Origin: Persebacter sp965221835
GTDB taxonomy: Bacteria > Pseudomonadota > Gammaproteobacteria > Tethybacterales > Persebacteraceae
DNA length: 64,000 nt
Direction: 5' to 3'
NCBI GenBank assembly: GCA_965221835.1
Contig: OZ244916.1
Location: 1 to 64,000, forward strand
Both the position numbers and the translations under genes were made by a program. A model generated the notes under the pieces. It was given only the letters and a program-made list of their open reading frames with translations. It was not told the DNA's origin and made no database searches. Each line of letters opens with the position of its first letter. Position 1 is the first letter of the stretch. Positions 14,073 to 22,899 of the stretch are shown piece after piece.

Positions 14073-15587
14073 ATGAATAAAACCAAGTTATTATTCGCCG
14101 CCGCCGTGTTCGCCGTTGCGGGCGCTTTTTCGGCGGCGTTTGCGGCATCAGACGAGGCGATGGTTGCCGTGATGCATGCGATGTTTTTGTCGGAACGGGG
14201 CGGACACGAAAAAGCGGCGCGCGCGCTTTCTACTTTGGGCGAGGCGTTGGAAGAACCGGGATTGTTGCGCGAGGCGTATCAAGATTCGTTGTCGGCGCGC
14301 GATTTTGCGGCGGCGGTGAAATATGCGCGCCGATGGCGGGAGTTGGGCGGCGGCGCACCGGCTTTGCAGGCGGAAGGGCGATTACTTTTTTTGTTGGGAA
14401 AAAGCGAAGAAGCCGCGCCGATTCTTGCCGAATACAAAAACGGCGGTGCGACAAACGAAATGTTGTTTCAGATTTTTGCCGCTGGACGCAAAGAAGATGC
14501 GTTGCCGCTTGCCGATGAAATTTTGGACGATACGGCGGACGGCGATTATTTTCGCGCGCGACTCGCCGCCCGTTTTGATGAAACCGAACGCGCGTTAAAA
14601 GCGGTTGCGCGCGGAATGGCACGGGCGGACGGAATTCTTTTAACGCAACTTCATTTTGCGCGAATTCGCATTGTCGCCGGGGACGATTCCGCTGCCGCCG
14701 TGCCGCTGATTGACGGTTATGTGGCGGACGGTTGTCCCGGCGGCGGAATCGTTTGCGGCGAAGCGGATGCGGTGCATTCGTATTCGCTTTTTGCGGCGGG
14801 GCGGGAAAAATGGCGGGAATCGGGCGAAGATGCCGCCGAAATATTGTTCGCCGCCGGACGATTTTTTGAGATTGCGGAAATAGATTCGCGCGCCCGTCCG
14901 TATTATGAAAAAGTGGCGGAAGAATTTTTTCATGCGCGTTTGGGATTGGCACGAATTGCACGGCGGGCGGGCGAACTGGAAAATGCGTTGGCGTGGATAG
15001 ACGATGCACCGGTGGCGGACGATGGCGAATTTGCATTGCGTGAAGCGACTGCAACCGAAATTGTCGGCGATTTACGCGGCACATCGGCGGGGCTGGAACG
15101 CATTGTGCGGGCGCGCGAAATATCGCCCGAAAACTACGATTTGCTTTATATGCATTCGTTTCTCGCCGAAGAATCGGGCGATTTAGCGGCGGCGATAGCA
15201 TTGCTGGAAGAATTGACCGAACTTTTTCCGCATTCCGCGAACGGCTGGAACGCGTTGGGTTATGTGCTGGCGGATCATAACTTGCGGCTGGATGATGCCG
15301 AAGAATATATCAAAAAAGCGCTTTCCATAGATTCCGGTTCGGCGAATATTTTGGATAGTTTGGGTTGGGTATATTATCGGCAGGGGCGTTTTGCGGACGC
15401 GCTGGAATATTTGCAAAAGGCGGCGGCGTTGTCCGAATCGGCGGAAATTTTCGCGCATCTGGGCGAGGTGCATTGGCAACTCGGCGATTATGCGAAGGCG
15501 CGGGCGGCGTTTTCTAAAGGCAAACAATACGATGCGGAAGACGAGGTATTAAATGAAACTTTGCGGCGTTTGCAGGTTACCGATTAG
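14073..15587 (+). CDS. Secreted TPR-repeat protein upstream of lolB
   Basis: A 504-residue protein with a signal peptide (MNKTKLLFAAAVFAVAG...AFA) and tetratricopeptide repeats, clearest near the C-terminus: NGWNALGYVLADHNLRLDDA, ILDSLGWVYYRQGRFADA and IFAHLGEVHWQLGDYAKARA. A TPR protein in this position, immediately before lolB, is common in beta- and gammaproteobacteria and is often linked to envelope biogenesis. Start choice between 14067 and 14073 is uncertain because no strong ribosome binding site is present. The gene ends inside lolB (35-nt overlap), so they are cotranscribed. Confidence 0.85.
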   Translation: MNKTKLLFAAAVFAVAGAFSAAFAASDEAMVAVMHAMFLSERGGHEKAARALSTLGEALEEPGLLREAYQDSLSARDFAAAVKYARRWRELGGGAPALQAEGRLLFLLGKSEEAAPILAEYKNGGATNEMLFQIFAAGRKEDALPLADEILDDTADGDYFRARLAARFDETERALKAVARGMARADGILLTQLHFARIRIVAGDDSAAAVPLIDGYVADGCPGGGIVCGEADAVHSYSLFAAGREKWRESGEDAAEILFAAGRFFEIAEIDSRARPYYEKVAEEFFHARLGLARIARRAGELENALAWIDDAPVADDGEFALREATATEIVGDLRGTSAGLERIVRAREISPENYDLLYMHSFLAEESGDLAAAIALLEELTELFPHSANGWNALGYVLADHNLRLDDAEEYIKKALSIDSGSANILDSLGWVYYRQGRFADALEYLQKAAALSESAEIFAHLGEVHWQLGDYAKARAAFSKGKQYDAEDEVLNETLRRLQVTD

Positions 15588-16131
15588 CGCGCTTTTGTGC
15601 GTGTTTTTTGTTTCGGGATGTGCGGGATTGCGCGCGGGCATATCGCCGCCGCCCGCCGCGGAAATGAAATTGACCGGCGTAATTGTCGCGCGTTCCGATG
15701 CAACTCCGGCGAGGCGTACAAAAGTGGTGTGGACGCGTTTTCCCGCCCGCACAAAAAACGAATCGCCGCGCGACACGGTGGATATTAAAACGCCGCTGGG
15801 GACGACTAGCGCCCGTCTGGAAATTGACGCGAACGGAATACAAATTTTTTCAGGCGGCAAACAAATGGCAATTGACGACACCGACCCGGCGTTGCGGCGG
15901 TGGCTGAAAATCTTGCCGCCGCCGCATTCTCTCGGGCGGTGGTTGTCGGAGTTATCCGCCGCCGGTGCGTCTGATTCGGCGCGCGTGTATCGCGATTCGT
16001 GGGCGGTGGAAGTTGTGACGCGGGACGAAAGCGGGCGCCCCGCGCATATTAAAATGCGTCCGCAAACGCCCGCGCCCGATTTGCCCGGCGCGGAAGTTGA
16101 GTTTCGGATTCGCGAATGGTTGGCGCGCTGA
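15553..16131 (+). CDS. lolB: Outer-membrane lipoprotein receptor LolB
   Basis: A 192-residue lipoprotein with lipobox VSGC (Cys23) and the LolB-type body: LTGVIVARS, SARLEIDANGIQIF, LPPPHSLGRWLSEL, RVYRDSWAVEV and PHIKMRP-like tail. LolB accepts lipoproteins from periplasmic LolA and inserts them into the outer membrane. Divergence is high, so part of the call rests on the order lolB-ispE-tRNA-Gln-prs, which is highly conserved. It overlaps the TPR gene upstream and the ispE start downstream (16 nt). Confidence 0.85.
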   Translation: MKLCGVCRLPISALLCVFFVSGCAGLRAGISPPPAAEMKLTGVIVARSDATPARRTKVVWTRFPARTKNESPRDTVDIKTPLGTTSARLEIDANGIQIFSGGKQMAIDDTDPALRRWLKILPPPHSLGRWLSELSAAGASDSARVYRDSWAVEVVTRDESGRPAHIKMRPQTPAPDLPGAEVEFRIREWLAR

Positions 16132-16955
16132 CTATTTTCGCCCCGGCGAAACTCAATTTGGATTTGCGCGTTTTCGCCCGCCGCGCGGACGGAATGCACG
16201 AAATAGATTCCACAATGACCGCGCTGGATTTCGGCGATGAAGTGTCGGTTGCCGCGCGCCCGGACGGAAAAATTTGCCGCCGCTGGACTCATCCGCAAGT
16301 GCGCGAAGATTTATGCGTTCGCGCCGCCCGTCTTTTGCGGGAAGAAACCGGCGCGGACGGCGGCGCGGAAATTGCGGTACAAAAACGCATTCCGGTCGGC
16401 GGCGGATTGGGCGGCGGCAGTTCAAACGCCGCGGCGGTTTTGCGGGCGTTAAATCAATTGTGGAAAACGCGATTGTCCGACAAAAAATTGACGATTTTGG
16501 CGGCGCGGCTGGGCGCGGATGTGCCGTTTTTTTTATACGGCAAAGCGGCGCGGGCGCGCGGAATCGGCGAAAAACTGACTCCCGCCAAAAACGCGTTTTT
16601 ACAAAAACATAAACATTATTTGCTGGTTTTTCCGCCGGTGATTTCGCACACGGCGGCGGCATTTGCGATGTTTGACAAGTTGACATCGGCGCGGGCAACG
16701 GGTAAAATGGGCGGTTTTCCAACCGACAATATCAACGATTTGGCGCCCGCCGTGTTTACTCTGCATCCCAAAATTGCCGCCGCCGCGCGGATGTTGCGAT
16801 GTGCGGCAGGCGAGGCGCGTTTATCGGGAAGCGGCGCGTGTATTTTTGCGGCGTTTTCGTCTCGGCGGGCGGCGATTGCGGCACAGGCGAAGTTGCCGCG
16901 CAATGTTGCGGCAATGGTTGCGGCGGCGGGCGGTGCGGAGTTGAAAACGGAATGA
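16116..16955 (+). CDS. ispE: 4-diphosphocytidyl-2-C-methyl-D-erythritol kinase
   Basis: A 279-residue GHMP-family kinase of the MEP isoprenoid pathway; it phosphorylates CDP-methylerythritol. Visible are the N-terminal APAKLNLDLRV, the ATP loop PVGGGLGGGSSNAAAVL (about residues 92-108), GADVPFFLYGKAARARGIGE and the C-terminal motif LSGSGACIFAAF. Length and motifs are normal. It begins 16 nt inside lolB and ends 6 nt before tRNA-Gln. Confidence 0.95.
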   Translation: MVGALTIFAPAKLNLDLRVFARRADGMHEIDSTMTALDFGDEVSVAARPDGKICRRWTHPQVREDLCVRAARLLREETGADGGAEIAVQKRIPVGGGLGGGSSNAAAVLRALNQLWKTRLSDKKLTILAARLGADVPFFLYGKAARARGIGEKLTPAKNAFLQKHKHYLLVFPPVISHTAAAFAMFDKLTSARATGKMGGFPTDNINDLAPAVFTLHPKIAAAARMLRCAAGEARLSGSGACIFAAFSSRRAAIAAQAKLPRNVAAMVAAAGGAELKTE

Positions 16956-16961
16956 CATTAT

Positions 16962-17033
16962 TGGGGAGTAGCCAAGTGGTAAGGCAGCGGGTTTTGATCC
17001 CGCCATGCGTAGGTTCGAATCCTACCTCCCCAG
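16962..17033 (+). tRNA. tRNA-Gln (TTG)
   Basis: A 72-nt tRNA: acceptor TGGGGAG with CTCCCCA, D arm GCCAAGTGGTAAGGC, anticodon loop with TTG, T arm AGGTTCGAATCCT. CCA is not encoded. Its place between ispE and prs is the conserved proteobacterial position. Confidence 0.96.
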
Positions 17034-17067
17034 CGATTTGCGCGTTTTTGCGCGCGGTATTTTGCGG

Positions 17068-17787
17068 ATGAAATCGGCGATTTTCGGATTGCCGCAGATT
17101 TTGGCGGGTTTTACGGGTTTGGGTTTGGTGGCGAAAGTTGTTGTGGCGGTTTTTGTTATTGCAACGGCGGCGGGCGGCGCGTTTTATGCATTTTCGCAAA
17201 AAACTTATGCGCCGAAAACAATTCATTTTGACGGACGGGATTTTTATTTGGTTTCCGAACGAGACGGCGACACGGGCGAAGTTATTGCCGTCTATGACGA
17301 AACGCCCGGCGAGGCGTTGTATGTTGCGGGATATTCCGATTCGCCGCCGCCGCAAACGAACGGGGATATTTTTTATTATCAAGTTTTTTATGCTGAAAAT
17401 CCCGCGCCGGAATTGACGGACAAAAATGGTGCATATTCGGCGGTTGCGCGATTTGGGCGCGAATGGGGCGAACGGGGCGGCGAGGAAGGATGGGTATTTT
17501 TTGAAGTGCGCGAAAGCGGCGATTCTATCGTCCGAATTTCCGCGTGGGATGCGCGTTATTACAACAAAGGAATTCGCATGGGCGGAAAACGCTGCGGTGC
17601 ATCCCGCAAAAACGCGCATGTTTGCATCGCATATATTTTGCGGGCGAATCCCGAAAAATATCCGTCGCCGCAAGAATGGACAGACACCGAAGGCGCGGCG
17701 GAGTTGGAACGGATTTACGATTTGCTGGCGAATTATCCGCTTTCGCATAACGAAGAATTGCTTTCCGATATGGCAGCGGCGAAATGA
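17068..17787 (+). CDS. Membrane-anchored protein of unknown function, paralogue A
   Basis: A 239-residue protein with one N-terminal membrane segment (about 20-45, KVVVAVFVIATAAGGAFYAF) and a soluble, presumably periplasmic part beginning KTYAPKTIHFDGRDFYLVSE. Its C-terminus (EGAAELERIYDLLANYPLSH) and Cys pair (CGASRKNAHVC) are shared with the next gene, of which it is a tandem duplicate. I do not recognise the family. The start at 17068 follows tRNA-Gln by 35 nt; translation from further upstream would read through the tRNA. It sits inside an otherwise conserved tRNA-Gln/prs junction. Confidence 0.75.
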   Translation: MKSAIFGLPQILAGFTGLGLVAKVVVAVFVIATAAGGAFYAFSQKTYAPKTIHFDGRDFYLVSERDGDTGEVIAVYDETPGEALYVAGYSDSPPPQTNGDIFYYQVFYAENPAPELTDKNGAYSAVARFGREWGERGGEEGWVFFEVRESGDSIVRISAWDARYYNKGIRMGGKRCGASRKNAHVCIAYILRANPEKYPSPQEWTDTEGAAELERIYDLLANYPLSHNEELLSDMAAAK

Positions 17788-18491
17788 AAGCGGCGGCGAT
17801 TTCCAAGTTTGCATTTTTTCCGTCTTTTGCGGGTTTTGGATTGGCGGCGAAAGTTGTTGCGGGGATTTTTGTTATTGCAACGGCGGCGGGCGGCGCGTTT
17901 TATGTATTTTCGCAAAAAACTTATGCGCCGAAAACAATTCATTTTGACGGACGGGATTTTTATTTGGTCTCCGAACGAGACGGCGACACGGGCGAAGTTA
18001 TTAATATTGACAATGACGCGAATGGCGGGACGAGGTATGTTGCGGGATATTCCGACATTGCCGCGCCGCAAACGGGGGACAATTTGCGGTTGTTATTTGA
18101 CCAGACATATTATGCCGCGAATCCCGCGCCCGCATTTGTGCGGGACGGGGCGTATTCCGCCGTGGCGCGTCTGAAAAATTTATGGGGCGGCGGCAACTCC
18201 GATTCGTATTTGCGGGATGAAATACGCGAAGAAGACGATTCTATTTACAAACTTTTCGCATGGAAAACCGCGCCTCGTGAAAACGGAGATGTTCTGATTC
18301 GCACGACGGGAATTAAATGCGGCGCGTCCCGCAAAAATGCGTATCGTTGCATTACTTACAATTCGTGGATGCCGCCCGGAACAGACGCCGAAGGCGCGGC
18401 GGAGTTGGAACGGATTTACGATTTGCTGGCGGAATATCCGCTTTCGCATAACGAAGAATTACTTTCCGATATGGCGGCGGCGGCGCGATAG
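17784..18491 (+). CDS. Membrane-anchored protein of unknown function, paralogue B
   Basis: A 235-residue tandem paralogue of the preceding gene, starting in an ATGA overlap. The stretch from the membrane segment through KTYAPKTIHFDGRDFYLVSE to RDGDTGEVI is practically identical between the two (also at DNA level), while the middle parts have diverged strongly. The shared C-terminal region again has a Cys pair (CGASRKNAYRC) and AELERIYDLL. This pattern, near-identical N-terminus with a diverged centre, suggests either gene conversion at the 5' end or selection for change in the exposed part. Function unknown. Confidence 0.75.
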   Translation: MKAAAISKFAFFPSFAGFGLAAKVVAGIFVIATAAGGAFYVFSQKTYAPKTIHFDGRDFYLVSERDGDTGEVINIDNDANGGTRYVAGYSDIAAPQTGDNLRLLFDQTYYAANPAPAFVRDGAYSAVARLKNLWGGGNSDSYLRDEIREEDDSIYKLFAWKTAPRENGDVLIRTTGIKCGASRKNAYRCITYNSWMPPGTDAEGAAELERIYDLLAEYPLSHNEELLSDMAAAAR

Positions 18492-18529
18492 TTTTCGCGT
18501 TTTTATATTAAAAAAAGGAGAAAAAAATA

Positions 18530-18742
18530 ATGCTGATTAAACTCAACAACGCGGAAAACGGAAGCGAGTTGTATATCAATCCGTTGTCCGTCAAATATGT
18601 GTATAAAACGATGGACGAAGACAATACCGTCATTCATTTTATAGATGACGGCGACGATTATTTAATCGTTTCCGAATCGCTGGAAAAAGTTGTGGGCGAT
18701 ATTGACGGCGCTTTGAGTCGTCTGCACGGCGTGCCGAAGTGA
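18530..18742 (+). CDS. Small FlbD-like protein
   Basis: A 70-residue acidic protein with an excellent AAGGAG ribosome binding site 11 nt before the ATG. Its sequence pattern (MLIKLNNAENGSELYINP, then DEDNTVIHFIDDGDDYLIVSES) resembles the small FlbD-type fold seen in flagellar loci and elsewhere, where NG..., N-hydrophobic and VxES positions are conserved. No flagellar gene lies nearby, so only the fold is suggested. It follows the two membrane paralogues by 38 nt and may be in their transcript. Confidence 0.7.
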   Translation: MLIKLNNAENGSELYINPLSVKYVYKTMDEDNTVIHFIDDGDDYLIVSESLEKVVGDIDGALSRLHGVPK

Positions 18743-18906
18743 AGAAAAAACGGGCGGGTTCGGCATTCGCCCCCGATTTCATTCCCGCGCGGGCGGTATT
18801 TTTTAAGCATTCGCAAATGATTTAACGGCGTGCAAATGTGTTTTAATTACTCGGCGGAATAATTCCGCTTTTACCCATCTATTTGCAAACATTTCGCAAA
18901 ACAAAA

Positions 18907-19869
18907 ATGAAAGAACCACGCGATTTTGAAGATTTTGCCCTCCTTGCCGGCGGTGCGTGTCCGGCGTTGGCGAAGCAGGTCGCGCAACGTCTCGGCGTTG
19001 TGCCGGGGCGTGCTAAACTGCGGCGGTTTTCGGATGGCGAAAGTTATGTGGAGTTGGACGATAATGTGCGCGGCAAAAGCGTGTTTATTTTGCAGTCGTT
19101 GTGTGCGCCGGCAAATGATAATTTGATGCAACTGATGCTGATGGTGGATGCGGCGCGGCGGTCTTCGGCGGCGCAAGTTGTTGCGGTTGCGCCGTATCTC
19201 GGTTATGCGCGGCAGGATCGCCGCCCGCGGTCCATTCGCGCTCCGATTAGCGCGCGGATTGTCGCCGATATGCTTTCTGGCGTTGGAATTGCGCGGCTGT
19301 TGACGATTGATGTGCATGCCGAACAAATTCAAGGTTTTTATCATATTCCGGTGGACAATATTTACGCGATGCCGGTGATGGTTGCCGATATGGAGCGGAC
19401 GGTCAATCCCGATACCGCGTTGGTGGTCGCGCCCGATATTGGCGGAGTTGCGCGCGCGCGCGCTTTCGCCAGCGCACTCGGCACCGATATGGCGATTATT
19501 GACAAACGCCGTCCCCGCGCCAATGCCGCGCGGGTGATGAATATTATCGGCGATGTGCGCGACAAGGAATGTTTTTTGGTTGACGATATGGTGGATACCG
19601 CCAATACGCTGTGCGAAGGCGCGGCGGCGCTTAAAGGTGCGGGAGCGCGGCGGGTTTGCGCGTATTGTACGCATCCGGTGTTGTCCGGCGGCGCACCGGC
19701 GCGCATTGCCGACTCGTCCATAGACGAACTTGTTATTTCCGACTCTATTCCGGTTTTGGATGAAGTTCGGAAATGCGGTAAAATAAGGGAATTGACGATT
19801 GTCCACATTTTGGCGGAAGCAATTGCGCGCGCGCACCAGAATCGGTCGCTCAGCAGTTTGTTTTCGTAA
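18907..19869 (+). CDS. prs: Ribose-phosphate pyrophosphokinase
   Basis: A 320-residue PRPP synthetase. The catalytic flexible loop and ribose-phosphate site are visible (YLGYARQDRRPRS, TIDVHAEQIQGFYHIPVDN, and the PRPP loop VDDMVDTANTLCEGA). It makes PRPP for purine, pyrimidine, His and Trp synthesis. The ATG at 18907 is preferred to a TTG at 18883. The genomic place after tRNA-Gln and before rplY is the conserved one, here spaced out by the inserted paralogues. Confidence 0.95.
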   Translation: MKEPRDFEDFALLAGGACPALAKQVAQRLGVVPGRAKLRRFSDGESYVELDDNVRGKSVFILQSLCAPANDNLMQLMLMVDAARRSSAAQVVAVAPYLGYARQDRRPRSIRAPISARIVADMLSGVGIARLLTIDVHAEQIQGFYHIPVDNIYAMPVMVADMERTVNPDTALVVAPDIGGVARARAFASALGTDMAIIDKRRPRANAARVMNIIGDVRDKECFLVDDMVDTANTLCEGAAALKGAGARRVCAYCTHPVLSGGAPARIADSSIDELVISDSIPVLDEVRKCGKIRELTIVHILAEAIARAHQNRSLSSLFS

Positions 19870-19914
19870 ACGGGCGTTTTGTTTTTTGGCGCGCGCGGCG
19901 CGGAGGCGTAAGAA

Positions 19915-20559
19915 ATGGAATATATTGTAGAAACTGAAATTCGCGAACAAGACGGTCGCGGCAAATCGCGGGCGTTGCGCCGTGCGGGACGGGTACCCGG
20001 CGTACTATACGGCGGCGGCGGTGCGGCGACAAAGTTTTCGTGCGCCGGCAACGCGCTGGTTGCATTGATGCAAGACGAGGCATTTCATTCGTCGGTGGTA
20101 TCGGTGCGAATCGGCAACGAAACGCGCCGCGCGCTTTTGCGCGAAGTGCAGCGCGATCCGGTGCGCCGCGACATTTTGCATGTCGATTTTTTGGAAGTGC
20201 GCGAAGACCGCGAAATTGCCGTACAAGTACCGCTGCATTTTATCAATGCCGATTCCGCGCCGGGCGTCAAATTGCAACACGGCGTATTTACCACGATTGA
20301 AAATCAGGTGGCGGTGCATTGTCTGCCGCAGCATTTGCCCGAATTTATAGAAGTGGACGCGTCCGCGTTAGAAATCGGCAAAAGCATCCATCTGAGCGAG
20401 ATTTCGCCGCCGCCGGGCATTCGTTTTGACGAAATCACGCGCGGCAACGATCCTGCTTTGGCGTCCGTCATCAGCATTTCCGAGGAAACCGAAACCGAGA
20501 CCGTCGCGACCGACGAAGAAGCCGCCGCCGCGACCGATTCCACAAAATCGGACAAATGA
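19915..20559 (+). CDS. rplY: 50S ribosomal protein L25 (Ctc/TL5 type)
   Basis: A 214-residue two-domain L25: the N-terminal 5S-rRNA-binding part (GRGKSRALRRAGRVPGVLYGG, LREVQRDPVRRDILHVDFLEV) and the C-terminal TL5 beta domain (LPEFIEVDASALEIGKSIHL), ending in an acidic Glu/Ala-rich tail. It belongs to the general-stress Ctc form. It overlaps dksA by 4 nt. The usual next gene, pth, is absent here. Confidence 0.93.
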   Translation: MEYIVETEIREQDGRGKSRALRRAGRVPGVLYGGGGAATKFSCAGNALVALMQDEAFHSSVVSVRIGNETRRALLREVQRDPVRRDILHVDFLEVREDREIAVQVPLHFINADSAPGVKLQHGVFTTIENQVAVHCLPQHLPEFIEVDASALEIGKSIHLSEISPPPGIRFDEITRGNDPALASVISISEETETETVATDEEAAAATDSTKSDK

Positions 20560-20996
20560 GCGCCATTTCCGCGAAAGTACGCCGCGAAACCGGCGGCGGT
20601 AAAAAACAATATACGCCCAACGGAAAGGAAAAATATATGTCCGAGCGGCAGATGGAATATTTTACCGGGCGGTTGCGCAATATGCTGGAGCAAATCGGCA
20701 TGACGACCGACCGCACCATTGACGCATTGCAGACGGCGGAAACGACGACGCCGGACGAAAATGACCGCGCCAGCAAAGAAGCCGATTTCGCCCTGGAACT
20801 GCGCGAACGCGAACGCGAAACTTTTCTCGTACAAAAAATCCGTCACGCCCTGCAGCGATTAGAAAGCAAAGAATTCGGCTTTTGCGAAGAATGCGGCGAC
20901 CGAATCGGATTGCAGCGATTGCTCGCGCGTCCGGTTGCGACGCTGTGTTTTGAATGCAAAAATATGCAGGAATACCGCGAAAAAATTCACGGTTAA
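20556..20996 (+). CDS. dksA: RNA polymerase-binding factor DksA
   Basis: A 146-residue DksA: N-terminal helix region, coiled coil with the two tip aspartates (D-E-N-D followed by RASKEADFALELRERE) and a four-Cys zinc finger (FCEECGDRIGLQRLLARP, then CFECK). DksA works with ppGpp at the polymerase secondary channel to control rRNA and amino acid promoters. The start in the ATGA overlap with rplY gives the usual length; an internal ATG at 20638 with its own GGAAAGGA is less likely. Linkage of dksA to rplY is unusual. Confidence 0.92.
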   Translation: MSAISAKVRRETGGGKKQYTPNGKEKYMSERQMEYFTGRLRNMLEQIGMTTDRTIDALQTAETTTPDENDRASKEADFALELRERERETFLVQKIRHALQRLESKEFGFCEECGDRIGLQRLLARPVATLCFECKNMQEYREKIHG

Positions 20997-21036
20997 ATTT
21001 GCCGCGCCGTCCGTCATTTTTTTGCGTCAACGCCGA

Positions 21037-21360
21037 ATGAACGGGCGGAAAACAACGCCTTCGCGCGCGCGACTTTCGCCGCCGGAGATAAATGCCCTTC
21101 TCGCAAACTTGCCGCCGCCGTGGCAAATGACGGACGGCGCATTGTGTGCTGAATGGCGCGGCGATTTTGCATCTCTCGCCGCGCTGACTCGCGCGGTTAT
21201 GCGAATTGCGCAAAACGCGAATCATCATCCGCATTTGGAGTTGGGCTACGATTATTTCCGCGCGCGCTACATCACGCATTCGGCGGGCGGATTGTCGGCT
21301 TTGGATTTTTATTGCGCCGCCGAAACAAGCGCCGCCGCCCGCCGTTGTCTTCGCACCTGA
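21037..21360 (+). CDS. Pterin-4-alpha-carbinolamine dehydratase
   Basis: A 107-residue PCD/DCoH-type enzyme. The active-site pattern is visible: NANHHPHLELGYDY with the catalytic His pair, followed by ARYITHSAGGLSALDFYCA. It recycles the pterin cofactor after aromatic amino acid hydroxylation; many bacteria carry it without a known hydroxylase. The start is uncertain because no ribosome binding site is seen; 21037 gives the usual family length. It overlaps the MATE gene if the latter uses a TTG at 21345. Confidence 0.88.
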   Translation: MNGRKTTPSRARLSPPEINALLANLPPPWQMTDGALCAEWRGDFASLAALTRAVMRIAQNANHHPHLELGYDYFRARYITHSAGGLSALDFYCAAETSAAARRCLRT

Positions 21361-22715
21361 CCCGCGGCAACGCGCGCGGTCACATCCGCCGGATGGCGTT
21401 GCCCGCCGCGGTCGGATTGTTTTGCAATACGCTGTTTAACATTACCGATACTTTTTACGCCGGTTGGATTGCGACCGAGGCGCAGGCGGCGTTGGCGTTC
21501 GCGTTTCCGTTATATTTTTTGCAGTTGTCGCTTTGCATCGGTTTGTTGCAGGCGACGACGACAAAAGTCGCGGCGGCGACGGGCGCGAAAGATATGCATT
21601 CGGCGCGCCGTCTGACCGGGCAAGGCGTTTTTTTGGGGTTTTTGGTTGTCGTTTTTGTGTGGATTGCGTTGCTGCCGTTTTCGGGTGCGATGTTGGGCGC
21701 ACTCGGTGCTGCGGGGGCGGTGCGCGAGTTCGCGTTGGATTATGTTGTCGTAATATTCGCCGGTGCGCCCGCGTTTGTCGGGGCGTTTGCCTTAAACGGC
21801 GCGCTGCATGCGGTCGGCAACACGCGGGCGTTTCGCAACAGTATTGCAACAGCGACGGCGGTGAATGTCGTTTTGGATCCGGCGTTGATGTTCGGCTGGT
21901 TCGGATTGCCCGCTTTGGGAATGGCGGGAATCGGTTTGGCGACGGTCATCGCGCAAGGCGGATGCGCGTTGTATTTGCTTTTTGTATTGTCGCGTTCGCC
22001 GCTGGCGTCCGGATTTCGCCGTGCGTATCTTTTGCCGGATGCGAAGTTGTTGCGCGAGTTGGCGGTGCGCGCTTCGTCGCCGACCGGCAGAATGCTTTGC
22101 ATCAATGTCGGTTTTTTTATCATCGCGGGTTTTTTGGGACATTTCGGGGCGGCGGCGGTTGCGGGTTATGGAATTGCGTTGCGGATGGAGCAGTTATTTT
22201 TATTGCCGACTATCGGAATGGAATCGGCGATGCTGGCGTATAGCGGACAAAACTTCGGCGCCCGCCGTCCGGCACGCGTTGCGGCGGCATATATGCTGTG
22301 TTTGCGGCGCGGTTTTGTGGTTGTCGGATGCGGCGCGTTGGTGATGATTTTCGGCGGCGATTTTCTCGTCGGTTTATTTAACGACGACCCGGAAGTCCGG
22401 CGGGAAGGCGCGCGATATTTAATTCTCGCGGCGGCGAGTGGTCCGCTGTATGTCGTATTGAATGTGGCTTGCGCGGTATTTTTGGCGGCGGGGCGGCATG
22501 CGGTAATTTTAGTTGTGAACGGTTTGCGTTTGGCGGCGGCGCCGGCGGTTCTGGCGTATATGCTGGTGTTTGTTTTTGGTGCGGGCGTTGCGGGTATTTG
22601 GTACGCGCTGTTTGTTTGCAACACCGCCGCCGCCGTTTATGCACATTTCCGCTGCCTTCGCGAAATTCGCGCCCAAAAACTTCGCCGCGCGGATCCGATT
22701 TCGTCCGCGTTTTAG
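21345..22715 (+). CDS. MATE-family multidrug/sodium antiporter
   Basis: A 456-residue inner-membrane exporter with about 12 membrane segments. The N-terminal family signature HLTRGNARGHIRRMALPAAV followed by NITDTFYAGW is clear, and the second half repeats the pattern. MATE proteins expel cationic drugs in exchange for Na+ or H+. A TTG at 21345 is chosen because the conserved residues begin right after it; the first ATG (21393) would remove half of the signature. Confidence 0.88.
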   Translation: MSSHLTRGNARGHIRRMALPAAVGLFCNTLFNITDTFYAGWIATEAQAALAFAFPLYFLQLSLCIGLLQATTTKVAAATGAKDMHSARRLTGQGVFLGFLVVVFVWIALLPFSGAMLGALGAAGAVREFALDYVVVIFAGAPAFVGAFALNGALHAVGNTRAFRNSIATATAVNVVLDPALMFGWFGLPALGMAGIGLATVIAQGGCALYLLFVLSRSPLASGFRRAYLLPDAKLLRELAVRASSPTGRMLCINVGFFIIAGFLGHFGAAAVAGYGIALRMEQLFLLPTIGMESAMLAYSGQNFGARRPARVAAAYMLCLRRGFVVVGCGALVMIFGGDFLVGLFNDDPEVRREGARYLILAAASGPLYVVLNVACAVFLAAGRHAVILVVNGLRLAAAPAVLAYMLVFVFGAGVAGIWYALFVCNTAAAVYAHFRCLREIRAQKLRRADPISSAF

Positions 22716-22850
22716 TCGGCGATTTTTATTTAAAAATTCGGAAACTCCGATTTTAACAAGTCGGCAGTTTTTATTTAAAAATTCGGAAAACTCCGATTTT
22801 CAACAAAAAAAATAAATTCGGAAAACTCCGATTTTCAACAAAAAAATAAA
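22715..22850. repeat. Tandem small hairpin repeats
   Basis: Four imperfect copies of a unit with core TCGGAAAACTCCGATTTT (stem TCGGA/TCCGA and a T-run), separated by A-rich stretches. They directly follow the MATE gene. Each could work as a weak terminator; the multiplication looks like repeat expansion. Confidence 0.7.
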
Positions 22851-22899
22851 ATTAACGTTTGCGCGAAGGCGGCGGTTTTGGTGATGTACGAAAAAAGAA

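Noticed and set aside
14230..15201. Long minus-strand reading of 323 residues
   Set aside because: Pro/Arg-rich shadow of the TPR gene on the other strand, without domains or ribosome binding site.
18871..19950. Minus-strand reading of 359 residues
   Set aside because: Lies wholly over prs, is Asn/Arg/His-rich and has no family features.
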